Positions 10,526 to 20,509 of a stretch of DNA of 48,679 bases are shown here, one piece after another. Below the pieces are notes generated by a model, which worked only from the letters and a program-made list of their open reading frames with translations, was not told the DNA's origin and ran no database searches. How positions within the stretch are numbered: the stretch's first letter is position 1; each line of letters starts with the position of its first letter. Made by a program: the position numbers and the translations under genes. Origin of the DNA: Gammaproteobacteria bacterium (GTDB lineage: Bacteria; Pseudomonadota; Gammaproteobacteria; GCA-002705445; GCA-002716945); NCBI GenBank assembly GCA_029246085.1, contig JAQWOB010000037.1, positions 1 through 48,679 on the forward strand, in the 5' to 3' direction.

Positions 10526-11491
10526 ATGTCTAACTTAGTTTATCTCTACTTAATCATCGGCTTAGCATTAGTAAGCTATGGCGCAAACCTACTAGTATCA
10601 TCCACAGATAGTATTTCTAAAAAATATAATATATCTGGGTTTATATCGAGTTTCATCTTTATTGGAATAGCAACCTCATCTCCAGAAATATTAATTTCTA
10701 TACTATCCAGCCTGGAAGGCAGAAGTAATATAGCAATTGGTAATGCTCTTGGATCTAACATAGCCAACATAGCTCTTGTTTTCGCATTAACTATTTTACT
10801 ATTTAGCTCTGTCAATTCTGAAAAAAATAAAATTTTATCCAAAGAAGAGACTGGTTTTTTTAGTATCTTGATAGTATTATTTTTACTAATATATTTTTTC
10901 CTTATCGATGGAATTGTCACAATCAAAGAATCATTTATGCTTCTATCTGTTTTTGGGATATCACTTTATATTTATAAAAAATACTTTTACTCGGATAAGG
11001 GTATAGTTATGAACCAAACATATATAAGTGGTCTTCGTATTTTTAGTCTCTTAACCTTTGGACTTGTCTTCCTTTTACTTGGAACTAAAATATTTCTAGA
11101 TAGCAGTATAAATATTGCAAAATCATTTGGGATACCTGATTATGTTATTGGATTATCAATAACAGCAATTGGCTCTAGTTTGCCTGAATTAGCATCAAGC
11201 ATAGAATCGGCTAGAAAAAAACATTTTGATTTCATCATCGGAAATATCTTAGGGTCCAATATATTTAATATTGCGATTGTGATTAGTATTGCAGGAATAC
11301 TGGATAATAACCTTTCTGAAGCCTTATCCATAGCATATATTAATAGAGATATGATTATGATGTTAATTACAATGCTTGGGTTTTATATTATAATTAAAAA
11401 CTACAATCAATATATAACCAAAATTTTATGCTTGGTACTACTACTTTCTTTTACGTTCTACCAGCTTGATTTATATGGAATAAGCATATGA
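10526..11491 (+). CDS. Calcium/sodium antiporter, CaCA family (YrbG-like)
   Basis: Duplicated alpha-repeats: IGIATSSPEILISI...IAIGNALGSNIANIA and SITAIGSSLPELASSI...FIIGNILGSNIFNIA. Confidence 0.93.
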   Translation: MSNLVYLYLIIGLALVSYGANLLVSSTDSISKKYNISGFISSFIFIGIATSSPEILISILSSLEGRSNIAIGNALGSNIANIALVFALTILLFSSVNSEKNKILSKEETGFFSILIVLFLLIYFFLIDGIVTIKESFMLLSVFGISLYIYKKYFYSDKGIVMNQTYISGLRIFSLLTFGLVFLLLGTKIFLDSSINIAKSFGIPDYVIGLSITAIGSSLPELASSIESARKKHFDFIIGNILGSNIFNIAIVISIAGILDNNLSEALSIAYINRDMIMMLITMLGFYIIIKNYNQYITKILCLVLLLSFTFYQLDLYGISI

Positions 11492-12456
11492 AAATAATTA
11501 ATAAAATATCTGTAGCTAAAAAAGTAATTCTTTCTGAGGCAGTGGCTCTGAAAAATGTAGCTAATAAACTTGATCATAATTTTGATCTAGCATGCGGAGC
11601 TATATTAGCTTGTAAAGGTAAAGTTGTAACAATTGGGCTTGGTAAGTCAGGTCATATTGCAGCTAAATCTGCAGCAACATTATCAAGCACCGGAACTCCG
11701 TCAGTATTTTTACATGCAGCTGAGGCATTGCATGGGGATATAGGTTTAATTGGTAAACTAGATTTAGTAGTCTGTTATTCAAATTCCGGTGAAACTAAAG
11801 AGTTACTACTTTTGCTTCCCTTGCTGAAAATATTAAAAATCACATTGATTACAGTAACTGGAAATAAGAAATCAATGCTAGCAAAGTCATCGAATATAGT
11901 TTTAGACTCAAGTGTTCAATCTGAAGCCTGTCCTTTAAATTTAACTCCTACATCGAGCGTAATAAGTGCCATTGGTTTATCAGATGCATTAGCTATAACA
12001 CTGCTTAAATGCAGGGGCTTTACGTCCAAAGATTTTGCAAAATCACATCCTCAGGGTGAACTAGGGAAAAGATTATTAAAGAAAACAGAAGATATCATGA
12101 TAATAAAACGTCTTCCTTATACCTATACAGATATGAAGTTAATAAAAGCCATAGATATTATTACAAAATTTAATTATGGTATTATCATCTCATTATCAAA
12201 AGAGAAAAAGTTATTAGGTGTATTCACAGATGGAGACTTAAGAAGAACTCTGAGAAACCATAACGACATATCATCTCTCCAGTTATATAAAGCTATGACA
12301 AAAAAACCTATTGTAGTGTCAAAAAATATAATGGCAGCTGAAGCATTAAATATTATGGAACATAAGCAAATCACTTCCCTGGTTGTGATTAATGATGATA
12401 AAACAGTTGTAGGTTTATTAACTCTCAATCAATTACTTAAGTCAGGTATTGAATAA
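11488..12456 (+). CDS. kdsD: D-arabinose-5-phosphate isomerase (SIS + CBS domains)
   Basis: VVTIGLGKSGHIAAKSAATLSSTGTPSVFLHAAEALHGDIGLI, YSNSGETKELL, C-terminal CBS pair. Confidence 0.94.
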   Translation: MKIINKISVAKKVILSEAVALKNVANKLDHNFDLACGAILACKGKVVTIGLGKSGHIAAKSAATLSSTGTPSVFLHAAEALHGDIGLIGKLDLVVCYSNSGETKELLLLLPLLKILKITLITVTGNKKSMLAKSSNIVLDSSVQSEACPLNLTPTSSVISAIGLSDALAITLLKCRGFTSKDFAKSHPQGELGKRLLKKTEDIMIIKRLPYTYTDMKLIKAIDIITKFNYGIIISLSKEKKLLGVFTDGDLRRTLRNHNDISSLQLYKAMTKKPIVVSKNIMAAEALNIMEHKQITSLVVINDDKTVVGLLTLNQLLKSGIE

Positions 12457-13004
12457 TGGATTATAAAAAATATTCTGACTATATGAATAACATTGATCAA
12501 ACCATAATTAATAAGGCTAAAAATATTGAATTATTAATCTTAGATGTAGATGGTGTAATGACTGATGGGGGTATAATTATCTCTGAGACTAATTCTGAGT
12601 CAAAGAAATTTTTTGCACAAGATGGTCATGGCATTATGATTATCAGAGAATTGGGTATTGAGGTCGCAATTATTAGCGGCCGTTATTCAAAAGCTGTAGA
12701 GCACAGAGGCAAAGAGCTTGGGTTTACCGCAATAATACAAAGCTCAAGAAATAAGCTTTTAGATTATGAAAAAAATTTTTCTGAAAAGCATGCTTTAAAA
12801 AACGTCTGTTTTGTCGGGGATGATGTTGTGGATATTAGTTTACTAAAAAGCGTAGGCCTATCCATTACAGTTCCAAACGCAAACTATAATGGTTTATCGA
12901 AGTATTCTGATTGGATGACACCTAGAAAGGGTGGTAATGGTGCTGTCAGAGATGTATGTGATTTAATATATTTGGCGCAAAATAAAAATGAAACAAGCCA
13001 ATAA
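12456..13004 (+). CDS. kdsC: 3-deoxy-D-manno-octulosonate-8-phosphate phosphatase
   Basis: LLILDVDGVMTDGGI, AQDGHGIMIIRELGIEVAIISGR, FVGDDVVDISLL (HAD subfamily C0); position after kdsD. Confidence 0.94.
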   Translation: MDYKKYSDYMNNIDQTIINKAKNIELLILDVDGVMTDGGIIISETNSESKKFFAQDGHGIMIIRELGIEVAIISGRYSKAVEHRGKELGFTAIIQSSRNKLLDYEKNFSEKHALKNVCFVGDDVVDISLLKSVGLSITVPNANYNGLSKYSDWMTPRKGGNGAVRDVCDLIYLAQNKNETSQ

Positions 13005-13767
13005 TATTCTTAAAAATATTTCTCAAGAAAATATAATTATTTTTTTTAAAAAATTTTCAAAAAAGAATATTATTATTCTCTCTATATTATTGATATCTAT
13101 CTTATGGATCAACTATACATTGTCTAATGCATTAAATTCCAACGGCTTAGAATTAGATTCAAAAATTACCAATCATTTTCTGAATAAATTTAAAATGGTT
13201 AAGACTAGTTCGGGTGGGAATATTGACTGGACAATGTGGGGAGATAGATTAGAAAAATTTCCGAATAGTCCTAGATCAGAAGTAATTAATCCAGTAATGC
13301 ACATTAATTCTACAGAAATTGAAACATGGGTCATAAAGGCTAAGCATGCTCTTGACCCTGATTCTCTTTTTAACTCAATCTATCTTACTGAAGATGTGGA
13401 ATTCAATAAATACGATAATGATAATAATAATGAAATTAATGTAACAACAACAGAGGCAGTGGTTTATCCTGATACTGAGATCATTGAGACAACAGAATTT
13501 GCTACTATTACGACTCCAGACTCAACGACTACAGGGAATGGAATTATAGCTAATATGAAAAGCGGCCAAATAAAGATATTATCTAATGCCAAACGATTAT
13601 CTTATACAGATAAACAGTCTCAAGAACTAGAAGGCGGAAGAATGTTATATGATTTGACCAAAAAAACATGGGTTTTACTCAAAAAAGAAAATCAAGATGA
13701 TAAGATGAAAATTCAGGAAAGAACTAAAACAATCCTAAAAACAAGAAAAAATAGAGAAGTAAAATAA
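12988..13767 (+). CDS. lptC: LPS export protein LptC-like
   Basis: N-terminal TM anchor; single-domain LptC-like periplasmic region ending TTGNGIIANMKSGQIKILSNAKRLSY; position kdsC-[this]-lptB. Confidence 0.75.
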   Translation: MKQANNILKNISQENIIIFFKKFSKKNIIILSILLISILWINYTLSNALNSNGLELDSKITNHFLNKFKMVKTSSGGNIDWTMWGDRLEKFPNSPRSEVINPVMHINSTEIETWVIKAKHALDPDSLFNSIYLTEDVEFNKYDNDNNNEINVTTTEAVVYPDTEIIETTEFATITTPDSTTTGNGIIANMKSGQIKILSNAKRLSYTDKQSQELEGGRMLYDLTKKTWVLLKKENQDDKMKIQERTKTILKTRKNREVK

Positions 13768-13768
13768 T

Positions 13769-14494
13769 ATGGCCAAGCTAGACTGCATAAATCTTAGTAA
13801 AAATTATGATAGCAAAACTGTAGTCCATGATATTAGTATTAGTTTACAAGAAAATAGTGTGATAGGGCTTCTAGGTCCTAATGGAGCTGGTAAAACAACA
13901 ACCTTTTATATGATTGTTGGGTTGATAAAATCTAATAGTGGAATAATAAAAATTGATGATCATGATATAACATCTCTACCTATGCATATGAGGTCAGACT
14001 TAGGTATCAGTTATTTGCCACAAGAAGCATCAATATTTAGAAATTTATCCGTCAAAGATAATATATTAGCAATTCTGGAAACAAGAAAAAATCTTACGCC
14101 TAAAAAACTTAATGATAAATTTGAATTCTTGGTAAATACTCTAAAAATAGAACATATTCTACCCAATAAAGGGCTGAGTCTTTCTGGTGGAGAAAGAAGA
14201 AGAGTTGAAATTGCTAGATCACTGGCAATAGATCCAAAATTTCTTTTATTAGACGAACCATTTGCAGGCATAGATCCTCTTTCAGTCATAGAAATTCAGA
14301 CAATTATCAAAGATCTGATAAAATCAAATATAGGAGTTCTTATAACAGACCACAATGTTAGAGAAACTCTAAAAATATGTAATCAAGCATATATTATTAG
14401 TGATGGGAAAGTTATTGCTAATGGAAAACCCTCAAAAATTATAAAAGATAAAATTGTCCAAGATGTTTATCTTGGTGATAACTTTAAATTATGA
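13769..14494 (+). CDS. lptB: LPS export ABC transporter ATP-binding protein
   Basis: LLGPNGAGKTTTFYMIVGL, YLPQEASIFRNLSV, LSGGERRRVEIARSLA, LLLDEPFAGIDP, ITDHNVRETL. Confidence 0.96.
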   Translation: MAKLDCINLSKNYDSKTVVHDISISLQENSVIGLLGPNGAGKTTTFYMIVGLIKSNSGIIKIDDHDITSLPMHMRSDLGISYLPQEASIFRNLSVKDNILAILETRKNLTPKKLNDKFEFLVNTLKIEHILPNKGLSLSGGERRRVEIARSLAIDPKFLLLDEPFAGIDPLSVIEIQTIIKDLIKSNIGVLITDHNVRETLKICNQAYIISDGKVIANGKPSKIIKDKIVQDVYLGDNFKL

Positions 14495-15861
14495 ATACCA
14501 AGGGAAAGCAAAGTTTATCCTTAAATAATAAGCTTACAATGACTCTACAGATTCAATTAGCTATTAAATTATTACAGCTAAACTCATTAGACTTACAGAA
14601 AGAGATAGATGAAAAAATATTAGAGAATCCTTTCTTGGAAAATGAAAATTCTTCAGAATCAATTGAAGTTACATCAGAAATACCTATAATCTCATCAAAT
14701 TATTCTGAGAGTAATCATGATGGTATAGGTTATGACGCATATGAACAATTATCAAACTCTCATCAATCTTTACGAGAATATTTAATGTGGCAAATAGGAT
14801 TATCCCCAATAAGTGAGAATGATCAATTTATAGCATATAATATAATTGACTATATTAATGATGATGGTTTTTTAACAGAGAGCGTAGAAGATTTATATGT
14901 ACTATTAAAAAAAAATATTGAAATCACTTTCCAAGAAATATTTGCAGTACTCCATAAAATTCAATATTTAGACCCAATTGGAATTGGGGCTACTTCACTT
15001 AAAAATTGTTTATCTATCCAGCTCCATCATTATCATAAAGATCATGCTCATTATGATTTAGCAAATATCATAATTAACAAGCTTGAGGATGATATTAATC
15101 CATCGACCATAAGCTTTGATGCTTTTACTTCTGAGTTTGAAAAAGATGATGATAGATATATAGCAGCAACAGAACTTGTGAAATCCTTAAATCCAAGGCC
15201 TGGTAATATAATTTCTAGAGCATTACAGCAAGAGCATATTACACCAGATATCATTATATCGAAGAAAAATGGTAAATGGCTTACAGAGCTAAACCCTGCT
15301 ATTAACCCTAAAATTAGAATTAATAAGGCATATGAAAGTTTGATGAAAGATATATCTAAAAAAGAAGATAAAGAATATGTAAAAACTAACTTACAGAGTG
15401 CTAAATTTTTTCTTAAAGCATTACAAAACCGTAATCTCACTATACTTAAAGTTGCTAAAATTATATTTCAAAAACAAATAAATTTTTTAAATCAAGGTGA
15501 TATTGGAATGAAGCCTCTTGGTCTAAAAGATATTGCTATGGAAGTCGACATGCATGAATCTACTATATCTAGATGTACAAATAATAAATATGCCCAAACA
15601 CCCCGTGGCGTCTATGAAATGAAATATTTTTTTTCATCAGAAATAAATACAGATTATGGTAAAATGATTTCATCAACAGCTATTAAATCAATGTTGGAAA
15701 AAATAATATCCAAGGAAGATAAAAGTTCTCCTTTAAGTGACTCTGAAATAGCTGATAATTTTAATAAGAATGGGATAAGGGTAGCAAGGCGAACGGTTGC
15801 TAAATATCGAGAGACATTAGCGATACCACCATCAAAGAATAGGAAGAAAAGAGGTGTGTAA
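14491..15861 (+). CDS. rpoN: RNA polymerase sigma-54 factor
   Basis: N-terminal LTMTLQIQLAIKLLQLNSLDLQKEIDEKILENPFLE; RpoN box ARRTVAKYRETLAIPPSKNRKK. Confidence 0.97.
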   Translation: MNTKGKQSLSLNNKLTMTLQIQLAIKLLQLNSLDLQKEIDEKILENPFLENENSSESIEVTSEIPIISSNYSESNHDGIGYDAYEQLSNSHQSLREYLMWQIGLSPISENDQFIAYNIIDYINDDGFLTESVEDLYVLLKKNIEITFQEIFAVLHKIQYLDPIGIGATSLKNCLSIQLHHYHKDHAHYDLANIIINKLEDDINPSTISFDAFTSEFEKDDDRYIAATELVKSLNPRPGNIISRALQQEHITPDIIISKKNGKWLTELNPAINPKIRINKAYESLMKDISKKEDKEYVKTNLQSAKFFLKALQNRNLTILKVAKIIFQKQINFLNQGDIGMKPLGLKDIAMEVDMHESTISRCTNNKYAQTPRGVYEMKYFFSSEINTDYGKMISSTAIKSMLEKIISKEDKSSPLSDSEIADNFNKNGIRVARRTVAKYRETLAIPPSKNRKKRGV

Positions 15862-16311
15862 ATGGATTTGAATAATTTTTTTTCAGAAGAAAGTATAATT
15901 ATGAATTGCCAATCTAAAAGCAAAAAGAATGTTTTAGAACTAATCAGCAAGATAGCCTCTAGTGTGAGCGCGACTAATCAAGATATTATTTTTGAAAAAC
16001 TGTATGAAAGAGAAAAACTAGGAACTACTGCTTTCGGAAATGGAATTGCTATCCCTCATGCCAGAATAGATAATTTATCAGAAGCTAAAATTATAATACT
16101 TAAATTAGAAACAGCGATTGATTTTAATTCTAGCGATGGTGAAAAAGTTGATTTGATAGTCTCATTATTAGCTCCAAATAATGAAAATGAGATACATATA
16201 AAGATACTATCTAAAATTGCAGAAATGTTGGATGACAAATCTTTTAGAGAAAAAATAAGAAGTTGCTCAAATAAGCTAGAGATTAAATCGATAATAAATA
16301 GTTACCAATAA
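15862..16311 (+). CDS. ptsN: Nitrogen-regulatory PTS EIIA (PtsN family)
   Basis: GTTAFGNGIAIPHARID active-site histidine motif; position after rpoN. Confidence 0.94.
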   Translation: MDLNNFFSEESIIMNCQSKSKKNVLELISKIASSVSATNQDIIFEKLYEREKLGTTAFGNGIAIPHARIDNLSEAKIIILKLETAIDFNSSDGEKVDLIVSLLAPNNENEIHIKILSKIAEMLDDKSFREKIRSCSNKLEIKSIINSYQ

Positions 16312-16326
16312 TCAAGAGGTTAGATT

Positions 16327-17208
16327 TTGAAATCCTTAAAACCAAGATTAGTAATCATAACTGGATTATCAGGATCTGGTAAATCCATTGCTTTGCAAGC
16401 TCTAGAAGATCTAGATTATTTTTGCATTGACAACCTTTCACCGAAAATGATAATTCAAATGCTTGGAGTCATCCAGGGTTCACATCAAAAAATATATGAA
16501 AAAGTAGCTATAAGTATTGATATAAGATCGATTAAAATGGATGATGACTATCAAAAATCTATTTCTACCTTATATTCAAAGTTATTAAAATTAGGTTTTA
16601 AAAATACTACTATATTTCTACATTCATCTGATGAAATATTATTATCAAGATTCAATGCCACGAGAAGACTCCACCCTTTAACAAATAATCAGGTAGATCT
16701 AAGAACCGCTATATCAAAAGAAGCAGAAATAATGCAAAAATTAAAAGAAAATTCAAATTTAATTATTGATACAGATAAATTACTACCTATAGATCTAAAA
16801 AAAGAAATTTCATCAAAAATTTCAATTATAAAAGATAATAAAGATATGCTTATTCAGCTTCAATCATTTGGATATAAAAACAGTATTCCTAATGAGAGTG
16901 ATTTTGTCTTTGACGTAAGATGTTTAAAAAATCCATTTTGGGATAAGTCACTCAGAAAACTATCTGGAAAAGATAAAAAAGTAGTATCTTTTATAGAATC
17001 AGATAAAACTTCAAAAGAGATGCTAGCTAGTATTATTAGATTTTTAAATAAATGGATACCTAGTTTTGGCAAGAGTGACCGAAATTATCTCACCATCTCA
17101 ATAGGATGTACCGGTGGTCAACATAGATCAGTGTATGTAACAGAAATGGTTTCTAGACATTTTGCTAGCAAATATAATATCCTAGTCAAACATAGAGATA
17201 TAAAATGA
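16327..17208 (+). CDS. rapZ: RNase adapter / nucleotide-binding protein RapZ
   Basis: Walker A ITGLSGSGKSIALQALEDLDYFCIDNL; ATRRLHPL; IGCTGGQHRSVYVTE. Confidence 0.96.
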   Translation: MKSLKPRLVIITGLSGSGKSIALQALEDLDYFCIDNLSPKMIIQMLGVIQGSHQKIYEKVAISIDIRSIKMDDDYQKSISTLYSKLLKLGFKNTTIFLHSSDEILLSRFNATRRLHPLTNNQVDLRTAISKEAEIMQKLKENSNLIIDTDKLLPIDLKKEISSKISIIKDNKDMLIQLQSFGYKNSIPNESDFVFDVRCLKNPFWDKSLRKLSGKDKKVVSFIESDKTSKEMLASIIRFLNKWIPSFGKSDRNYLTISIGCTGGQHRSVYVTEMVSRHFASKYNILVKHRDIK

Positions 17209-17618
17209 CAATTGGTATACTACTTTTGACACATAATGATATTGGAGCTCAGTTACTATTAGCTGCAAAGTCTACTTATGGGTCTATACCAATAAGAACT
17301 GAAGTTCTATCTATTGATCATTATGATAAGCCATCAGATTTAATTAATCTTACAAAACAATATGTAAAATTATTAGATAAAGACACTGGCGTTTTAATAT
17401 TAACTGATATGTTTGGCTCTACACCAAGTAATATTGCTAAAGAATTTTCGCATTTAAAAATGATTAATATTGTATCAGGAGTTAATCTGTCAATGTTACT
17501 TCATATATTTAATTACCCAAATCTTACCTTGAAGGATTTAACAGTGAAAGCTATTGAGGGGGGTAAAGACGGCGTCATACAAATTAAAAATGAAAGAAAA
17601 AAAAATAATAATACCTAA
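17205..17618 (+). CDS. PTS EIIA, mannose-family (stand-alone)
   Basis: ILLLTHNDIGAQLLLAAKSTYG active-site region; VLILTDMFGSTPSNIA; INIVSGVNLSMLL. Confidence 0.9.
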   Translation: MTIGILLLTHNDIGAQLLLAAKSTYGSIPIRTEVLSIDHYDKPSDLINLTKQYVKLLDKDTGVLILTDMFGSTPSNIAKEFSHLKMINIVSGVNLSMLLHIFNYPNLTLKDLTVKAIEGGKDGVIQIKNERKKNNNT

Positions 17619-17859
17619 TAAATTAGGCTTGCATGCCAGAGCTGCTGCAAAAATAGTAACACTCACTAATAAGTTTAAATCTATTATAGAGATAACTAAT
17701 GGTGATAAAAAAGCAGATGCGAAAAGCATTATGAAAATATTGATGCTAGCGGCTCCTCAAGGCACAGAGATAAAGATAACTGCATCAGGAAAAGATGAGT
17801 CTGCAGCAATAAAAAGCTTAGAAAATCTAATTAAGGCTAAATTTAATGAAGAATCCTAA
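17590..17859 (+). CDS. HPr phosphocarrier protein
   Basis: IIIPNKLGLHARAAAKIVTLTNKF (active-site His) and KSIMKILMLAAPQGTEI. The ORF track starts at 17554; internal ATG at 17590 (MKEKKIIIPNK) is the likelier start. Confidence 0.92.
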   Translation: MKEKKIIIPNKLGLHARAAAKIVTLTNKFKSIIEITNGDKKADAKSIMKILMLAAPQGTEIKITASGKDESAAIKSLENLIKAKFNEES

Positions 17860-19594
17860 TCCAATTATTTTAAAAGGCCTCCCAGTATCAAAAGGGATAG
17901 CGATAGGAGTTGCCCATGTAATAGAACATGGAAATAACATTATAAAAGAAAAATATATTGAAAAAAAATTAGTACTTAAAGAAGTCAAGCGTCTAAAAAC
18001 AACTTTTAAAAAAACACTAACTGAACTAGATATAATTAAAAGCAAAATAAGTCCTTCTATTAAAAAAAATATAGGTTTATTCTTAGACACACATATACTT
18101 CTTGTCAGTGATAAAACATTTTTAGATAGTATAAAGTCACGAATAATAAAAAATCTTAATTCATCTGAATGGGCTATTCATACTGAATATTTAAATATTA
18201 AAGAATCATTTGAGAACATAGAAGATTTATATATCAAACAAAGAATAGATGATGTCAGTCATGTTGTCAAAATGTTGTTAAGCAATCTTATTATAAAAAA
18301 AAATAAAATAAATATTATCTCTAAAAGTTTTAATAACGTTATAGTAGTTACAGATGACTTAAGTCCAGCAGATGTGATAATCACTCATGAATCTAAAGGG
18401 TTAGGTTTAATATCTGAATATGGAGGAAGGTCATCACATAGCTCAATTTTAACTAGAAGTTTGGAACTGCCCTCTATAGTTGGAGTTAAAAATGCTCTCA
18501 AGATTATTAAAAATGATGACTACTTAATTATAGATGGTAATGAAGGCTTAATTTTTATTAACCCTGAAAAAGATTTAGTAAAGCATTATCAAAATTTAAA
18601 AAAGAGCTCACTTAAAAAGAAAAGAGTTCTATCTACTGTTCTATCTAAAAAGAATATCTCTCTTGATAAAGAGAAGCTAGAGATCATGGCTAACTTAGAA
18701 CTTCCTCAAGAATTAAAAATTATAAGTGAAAAGAATATTGATGGTATTGGGCTCTTTAGAACAGAATATCTATATGCAGACAGAAATGATTTTCCTACTG
18801 AAAATGAACAATTTCTCGCATATAAACAGATAGTTAAAAAAATGAAAAATAATCCAGTAATTTTTAGAACGCTAGATACAGGGGCAGATAAAGAGATACC
18901 CGATAATGTTAAAACAGGATCTATAGCTCGTAATCCAGCATTAGGCCTACGTGGCATCAGGTATAGTTTAAGCAATCAATCAGTTTTTATTAATCAAATC
19001 AAAGCTATCCTCAGAGCAGGATATTATGGAACTGTAAAAATAATGCTTCCAATGATTACTAACTTTTCAGAAATATCAGATGCTAAAAAATTAATTAATA
19101 TTGCCAAAAATGATCTTAAAAATGAAAAAAAGAGGTTCGGTAATAATGTTAAGGTGGGAATAATGGTTGAGGTTCCATCATGTGCAGTCCTTGCAAATAG
19201 ATTTGCAAAGCAAGTTGATTTCTTTTCAATTGGTACAAATGATTTAGTGCAGTATACCTTAGCTATAGATAGAGTTGATGATGAAGTTAATTATCTATAT
19301 GATCCAATTAATTCAGCAGTCTTAAGCCTTATTAAAATAGTTATTGATGCTGGCGCTAAAAATAAAATACCAGTTTCTTTATGCGGTGAAATGGCTGGTG
19401 ATTCTAATTATACCAGACTATTGCTAGGGTTGGGCTTAAAATCATTCAGTATGCATCCAAGCGCAATACCAGAAATAAAAAATATTATAATAAGCTCAGA
19501 TATAAGTAAGCTTAAAAGGCTTTCTAAAGAGATTATTAATTGCGACTGTCTTGTTAAAAAAAATGAATTGCTCGCTAAAATAAATAATATCTAA
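17846..19594 (+). CDS. ptsI: Phosphoenolpyruvate-protein phosphotransferase (PTS Enzyme I)
   Basis: GLPVSKGIAIG, GGRSSHSSILTRSLELPSIVG (phospho-His), IGLFRTEYLYADR, VGIMVEVPSCAVLA, FFSIGTNDLVQYTLAIDR, VSLCGEMAGD. Confidence 0.96.
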   Translation: MKNPNPIILKGLPVSKGIAIGVAHVIEHGNNIIKEKYIEKKLVLKEVKRLKTTFKKTLTELDIIKSKISPSIKKNIGLFLDTHILLVSDKTFLDSIKSRIIKNLNSSEWAIHTEYLNIKESFENIEDLYIKQRIDDVSHVVKMLLSNLIIKKNKINIISKSFNNVIVVTDDLSPADVIITHESKGLGLISEYGGRSSHSSILTRSLELPSIVGVKNALKIIKNDDYLIIDGNEGLIFINPEKDLVKHYQNLKKSSLKKKRVLSTVLSKKNISLDKEKLEIMANLELPQELKIISEKNIDGIGLFRTEYLYADRNDFPTENEQFLAYKQIVKKMKNNPVIFRTLDTGADKEIPDNVKTGSIARNPALGLRGIRYSLSNQSVFINQIKAILRAGYYGTVKIMLPMITNFSEISDAKKLINIAKNDLKNEKKRFGNNVKVGIMVEVPSCAVLANRFAKQVDFFSIGTNDLVQYTLAIDRVDDEVNYLYDPINSAVLSLIKIVIDAGAKNKIPVSLCGEMAGDSNYTRLLLGLGLKSFSMHPSAIPEIKNIIISSDISKLKRLSKEIINCDCLVKKNELLAKINNI

Positions 19595-20509
19595 TTACTT
19601 AGATTCATTTAATAAAAATTCAATTAATGCTTTGCTGGTAAATAGCCTATTATGCGCTTGTTGCCATACTCTACTTCTTGGGCCATCAATTACATCTGCA
19701 TCTACCTCTTCACCTCTATGAGCAGGCAAGCAATGCAAGAAAATTGCATCTGCCTTAGCTTTATCAAATAAATTTTGATTTATCTGGTAACCTTTAAACA
19801 ATTGTTTTCTTTTCTCAGATTCACTTTCATCGCCCATACTAGTCCAAACATCAGTTGTAACTAAATCAGAATCTTCAACGGCCTGTCCTGGAAGATCACA
19901 TAGTTCAACATTGTCCTTTGCCAACATTAATGTTTTGTTATCAGGTTCAAATCCTGATGGTGTTGCAATTTTAAGTTTAAAATTTAGAATCTTTGCTGCA
20001 TTAATGTATGAATTACACATATTACATCCGTCACCTATCCAAGCTACTGTTTTACCTTCAATTGAACCTCTTTCCTCATAATAAGTTTGCATATCAGCTA
20101 ATAATTGACAAGGGTGATATTTTTCAGTTAACCCATTAATTATGGGCACTGAAGAGTTACTAGCTAATTCCTCTACCTCGCTATGGTTGTGCGTCCTAAT
20201 CATAACTATATCAACCATTCCAGATAAAACTTTTGCCGTATCAGCTAAATCTTCACCTCTAGTCATTTGTGTTGTATCAGACGATAAAAATATAGCATGT
20301 CCGCCTAGTGTCGCCATTGCTGTTTCAAAAGCAACTCTAGTTCTAGTTGAGTTTTTTTTAAAAATCATGGCCATTGTTTTATTTTGAAGAGAATTATTAA
20401 GGATATTTTTTTGAGACTCCTTTTTAAATTCAATAGACCTTTCTATTATTCTAATAAATTCACTTTTATTTATATCTAATAGAGATTTAAAATGCCTTAC
20501 TTTATTCAT
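19595..20509 (-). CDS. argF: Ornithine carbamoyltransferase
   Basis: FKKNSTRTRVAFETAM, HPCQLLADMQT, FLHCLPAHRGEEVD. Confidence 0.96.
   Translation of the reverse strand: MNKVRHFKSLLDINKSEFIRIIERSIEFKKESQKNILNNSLQNKTMAMIFKKNSTRTRVAFETAMATLGGHAIFLSSDTTQMTRGEDLADTAKVLSGMVDIVMIRTHNHSEVEELASNSSVPIINGLTEKYHPCQLLADMQTYYEERGSIEGKTVAWIGDGCNMCNSYINAAKILNFKLKIATPSGFEPDNKTLMLAKDNVELCDLPGQAVEDSDLVTTDVWTSMGDESESEKRKQLFKGYQINQNLFDKAKADAIFLHCLPAHRGEEVDADVIDGPRSRVWQQAHNRLFTSKALIEFLLNESK

Noticed and set aside
10576-10926. 116-aa - strand ORF inside the CaCA antiporter gene
   Set aside because: Shadow ORF; the + strand product has clear duplicated alpha-repeats.
15051-15440. 129-aa - strand ORF inside rpoN
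   Set aside because: Hydrophobic by complementarity to AT-rich coding; rpoN is unambiguous.
19940-19970. tRNA T-loop-like string GGTTCAAATCCTGA
   Set aside because: Lies within argF coding sequence and no acceptor or anticodon stems can be drawn around it.
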